Assembly (NCBI GenBank): GCA_019114645.1
Contig: DXFC01000231.1
Location: forward strand, 1 to 7,006
Direction of reading: 5' to 3'
Length of the DNA: 7,006 bases
Origin: Candidatus Halomonas stercoripullorum
Lineage (GTDB): Bacteria; Pseudomonadota; Gammaproteobacteria; Pseudomonadales; Halomonadaceae
Every line of letters starts with the position of its first letter. The stretch's first letter is position 1. The notes beneath the pieces are model-generated. The model saw only the letters and a list, made by a program, of their open reading frames with translations. It did not search any database and was not told where the DNA came from. The translations under genes and the position numbers were made by a program. Positions 5,345-7,006 of the stretch are shown piece by piece.

Positions 5345-6430
5345 TCAGCGCACGTCGAGATTCATTTCAGCCGTCAACTCCTGACCCACAAACTCGGCAA
5401 ACTCCGGGCTTGCCACGCTGCTCCAGCCTTCACCCTCACGCAGCAACAGCAACACCTTGAGACCCTGCTCGCGTGCCAGGGCCAGACCTTCCTCCTCACC
5501 CAGCACCAACATGGCGGTCGCCCAGGCGTCGGCCCAGGTATTGGAGGGATGCGCCACTGTTACCGATGCCACACGATGCTCGATGGGATAGCCGTTACGT
5601 GGATCGATAACGTGGGAGTAGCGCTGTCCTTCCGCTTCGAAATAATTGCGATAATCCCCCGAGGTCGCCAGCGAAATATCATGCAGCGGCACGATATGCG
5701 TGGCTTGTTGCTGGTCGTCCAGTGGTGCTTCGATACCAATTCGCCAGGGTTCCTCGGCAGTATCGCGATAGCCACGCACACTCAGGTCACCGCCCAGGTT
5801 GACCAGGTAATGTTCCAGCGATTGGCTATCCAGATATGCAGCAACCCGGTCTACGGCATGGCCCTTGGCCACACCCCCGAGATCCACGAACACGTCTCGT
5901 AGACGCCGCGCCTGCAAGGCATTTTCATCAATCTCGACAGCTTCGATACCGACCTCTTCCAGGCGCTGCTGCAGGTCAGCGGGATCGGGTACTTCACGCG
6001 GGCGCGCCTCGGACCCAAAACTCCACAGATTGACCAAGTCTCCAATGGTGGTATCAAAGGCACCGTGGCTCGCCTCGCTGACCGAACGACTGATTGCGAG
6101 AACGTCAATCAGCGCATTGGAGAGTGGCTGCCACTCCCCAAGCGGGGCTTGGTTGAAAGCCATCAATTCAGAATCGTCGCGATAGATCGACATTGCCGCA
6201 TCAACCTGCTCAAGCACCTCATCCAGGCCCTCTTGCAGTTCATTCGCTTGGTCCTGGGTCAGGGGATCAGCCAGCGTTACCTGGTAAAACGAACCGAAAA
6301 TGGCACCTTCAAGGCGAACGGGAGACTCCAGCGGGCGGTCGCTCTCGGAACAGCCCGCCAGCAAGGGCACCACTCCCGCCAATAACAGGTAGAATATCGC
6401 GGCCCATCCAGGGCGCAAGGTCGATGTCAT
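5345..6430 (-). CDS. apbE: FAD:protein FMN transferase, ApbE lipoprotein
   Basis: Predicted periplasmic enzyme anchored by lipid. ApbE proteins use FAD to attach FMN covalently to a threonine of target subunits such as NqrB/NqrC or RnfD/RnfG. From the chosen ATG it has 361 residues. A hydrophobic signal ends in the lipobox LLAGC, giving lipidated Cys27 with Ser at +2, which by the E. coli rule suggests the outer membrane. Family motifs run in order: YRDDSELMAFN (83-93), GAFDTTIGDLVNLWSFG (123-139), DLGGVAKGHAVD (183-194), NLGGD (211-215), TSGDYRNYF (256-264), YSHVIDPRNGYP (271-282) and the metal-site ADAWATA (300-306). The motif is DPRNG where most relatives have DPRTG. A longer frame upstream (to 6574) would bury the signal peptide and overlap uppP, so it is rejected. 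No flavinylation target gene is nearby. It lies 31 nt after uppP and 19 nt before glmU. Confidence 0.95.
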   Translation of the reverse strand: MTSTLRPGWAAIFYLLLAGVVPLLAGCSESDRPLESPVRLEGAIFGSFYQVTLADPLTQDQANELQEGLDEVLEQVDAAMSIYRDDSELMAFNQAPLGEWQPLSNALIDVLAISRSVSEASHGAFDTTIGDLVNLWSFGSEARPREVPDPADLQQRLEEVGIEAVEIDENALQARRLRDVFVDLGGVAKGHAVDRVAAYLDSQSLEHYLVNLGGDLSVRGYRDTAEEPWRIGIEAPLDDQQQATHIVPLHDISLATSGDYRNYFEAEGQRYSHVIDPRNGYPIEHRVASVTVAHPSNTWADAWATAMLVLGEEEGLALAREQGLKVLLLLREGEGWSSVASPEFAEFVGQELTAEMNLDVR

Positions 6431-6440
6431 GACAACAGGT

Positions 6441-6446
6441 CTCCTC
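6441..6446 (-). promoter_or_regulatory. apbE ribosome binding site that supports the lipoprotein start
   Basis: GAGGAG lies 10 nt before the ATG at 6430-6428 and inside the 31-nt gap after the uppP stop. The spacing is slightly long, but together with the signal peptide it decides for this start over the upstream in-frame one. Confidence 0.65.
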
Positions 6447-6461
6447 GACTCATCTCGCCTA

Positions 6462-7006
6462 TTACCAGAATATCCACAGCAGCAAAAATCCGAGAGCGAT
6501 GCGGTAAACGACAAAAGGCTGCATGCCGATACGCTGGATAAAAGCGATAAAATAGTAAATACAGATATAGGCACTGGCTCCCGACAATACCACGCCGGCT
6601 ACCAACCCCAGCCACTCGACTTCCTGGACTGCCCGTATCAACCCGAAGACTTCAAGACTGGATGCGAGGGTAATCACGGGGATCGACATCAAGAACGAGA
6701 AACGCGCTGCCCCTTCGCGACTCATGCCGAGTAGCAGTGCTGCCGTCATGGTAATGCCGGAACGTGAGGTGCCGGGAATCAACGCCAGCACTTGGGCCAG
6801 TCCGATCAGAATGGCGTCACGCAGGTGGAGTTGGTATTCGCTACGTTTGGCACTTGCCCGCCAATCAGCAAAGCTCAATACCAGACCAAAACCAATCATG
6901 GCCGCGCCGATCACAAGCGGTGAGCGGGCATAGCCTTCGACGACATCATGCAGGGCAAACCCCACGATACATACGGGTAGAGTGGAAAGTATGACCCACC
7001 ATGCCA
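6462..7006 (-). CDS. uppP: undecaprenyl-diphosphatase, 5' end beyond the window
   Basis: Integral membrane enzyme (BacA/UppP type) that removes a phosphate from undecaprenyl diphosphate to regenerate the lipid carrier for peptidoglycan and other wall polymers; overproduction of this family gives bacitracin resistance. The frame is open from the right edge (codon at 7004-7002) to TAA at 6464-6462, giving the C-terminal 180 residues of an expected 270 or so. It contains ALHD after a transmembrane segment, and the second signature PGTSRSG at fragment residues 77-83, whose Arg81 corresponds to E. coli Arg174. SFLMSIPV and FIAFIQRIGMQPFVVYR with a hydrophobic end also match. The N-terminal glutamate-rich motif is outside the window, so completeness cannot be judged. 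A GTG at 6965-6963 lies inside the family's conserved region and is not the start. It is the first visible gene of the operon. Confidence 0.95.
   Translation of the reverse strand, partial: AWWVILSTLPVCIVGFALHDVVEGYARSPLVIGAAMIGFGLVLSFADWRASAKRSEYQLHLRDAILIGLAQVLALIPGTSRSGITMTAALLLGMSREGAARFSFLMSIPVITLASSLEVFGLIRAVQEVEWLGLVAGVVLSGASAYICIYYFIAFIQRIGMQPFVVYRIALGFLLLWIFW

Noticed and set aside
4642..5460. 272-residue + strand open frame across glmU and the end of apbE
   Set aside because: It is antisense to two clear enzymes, spans their junction, is rich in His, Gln and Arg with no family features, and is typical of shadow frames in GC-rich DNA.
6431..6574. 48-residue N-terminal extension of ApbE
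   Set aside because: It would overlap the uppP end by 113 nt and place the lipoprotein signal internally; the ATG at 6430 has its own GAGGAG and yields a normal lipobox.

Overview
The window looks like ordinary chromosomal DNA from a GC-rich gammaproteobacterium. Protein style (GlmS, GlmU and UppP close to the E. coli versions, plus a lipoprotein ApbE and a bacterial NSS transporter) and a fairly high GC content would fit Halomonadaceae or a related oceanospirillalean or pseudomonad group. That placement is an inference by eye, not a search result.

Layout: positions 1-143 hold the 3' end of a small unrecognised gene on the + strand. Everything else is on the - strand. Reading that strand from the right edge, the order is uppP (5' end cut off), apbE, glmU and glmS, with gaps of only 31, 19 and 20 nt and a Shine-Dalgarno sequence in each gap. 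This is a compact operon for cell-wall precursor supply. GlmS makes glucosamine-6-phosphate, GlmU makes UDP-GlcNAc, and UppP regenerates the undecaprenyl-phosphate carrier that receives the sugar units. The apbE product, a lipoprotein that covalently flavinylates Na+ pump or Rnf-type subunits, is the functional outlier. GlmM, which works between GlmS and GlmU, is not in the window.

After glmS comes a 474-nt gene-free stretch (1625-2098) and then a sodium-dependent amino-acid-type transporter (NSS/SNF family, MhsT-like), also on the - strand. The stretch carries a probable glmS terminator with two competing hairpins, a perfect consensus DnaA box with a weaker one farther right, another hairpin, a 12-bp palindrome, and a 10-bp direct repeat next to the transporter start.

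The 137-nt space between the transporter and the convergent + strand gene (144-280) is almost entirely inverted repeats. It is the most structurally dense piece of the window.

I see no rRNA, tRNA, insertion sequence, CRISPR array, prophage or defence gene, and no convincing unknown multi-gene system. The points worth a second look are the two structured intergenic regions, the lone apbE in a wall operon, and the very short glmU-glmS junction.
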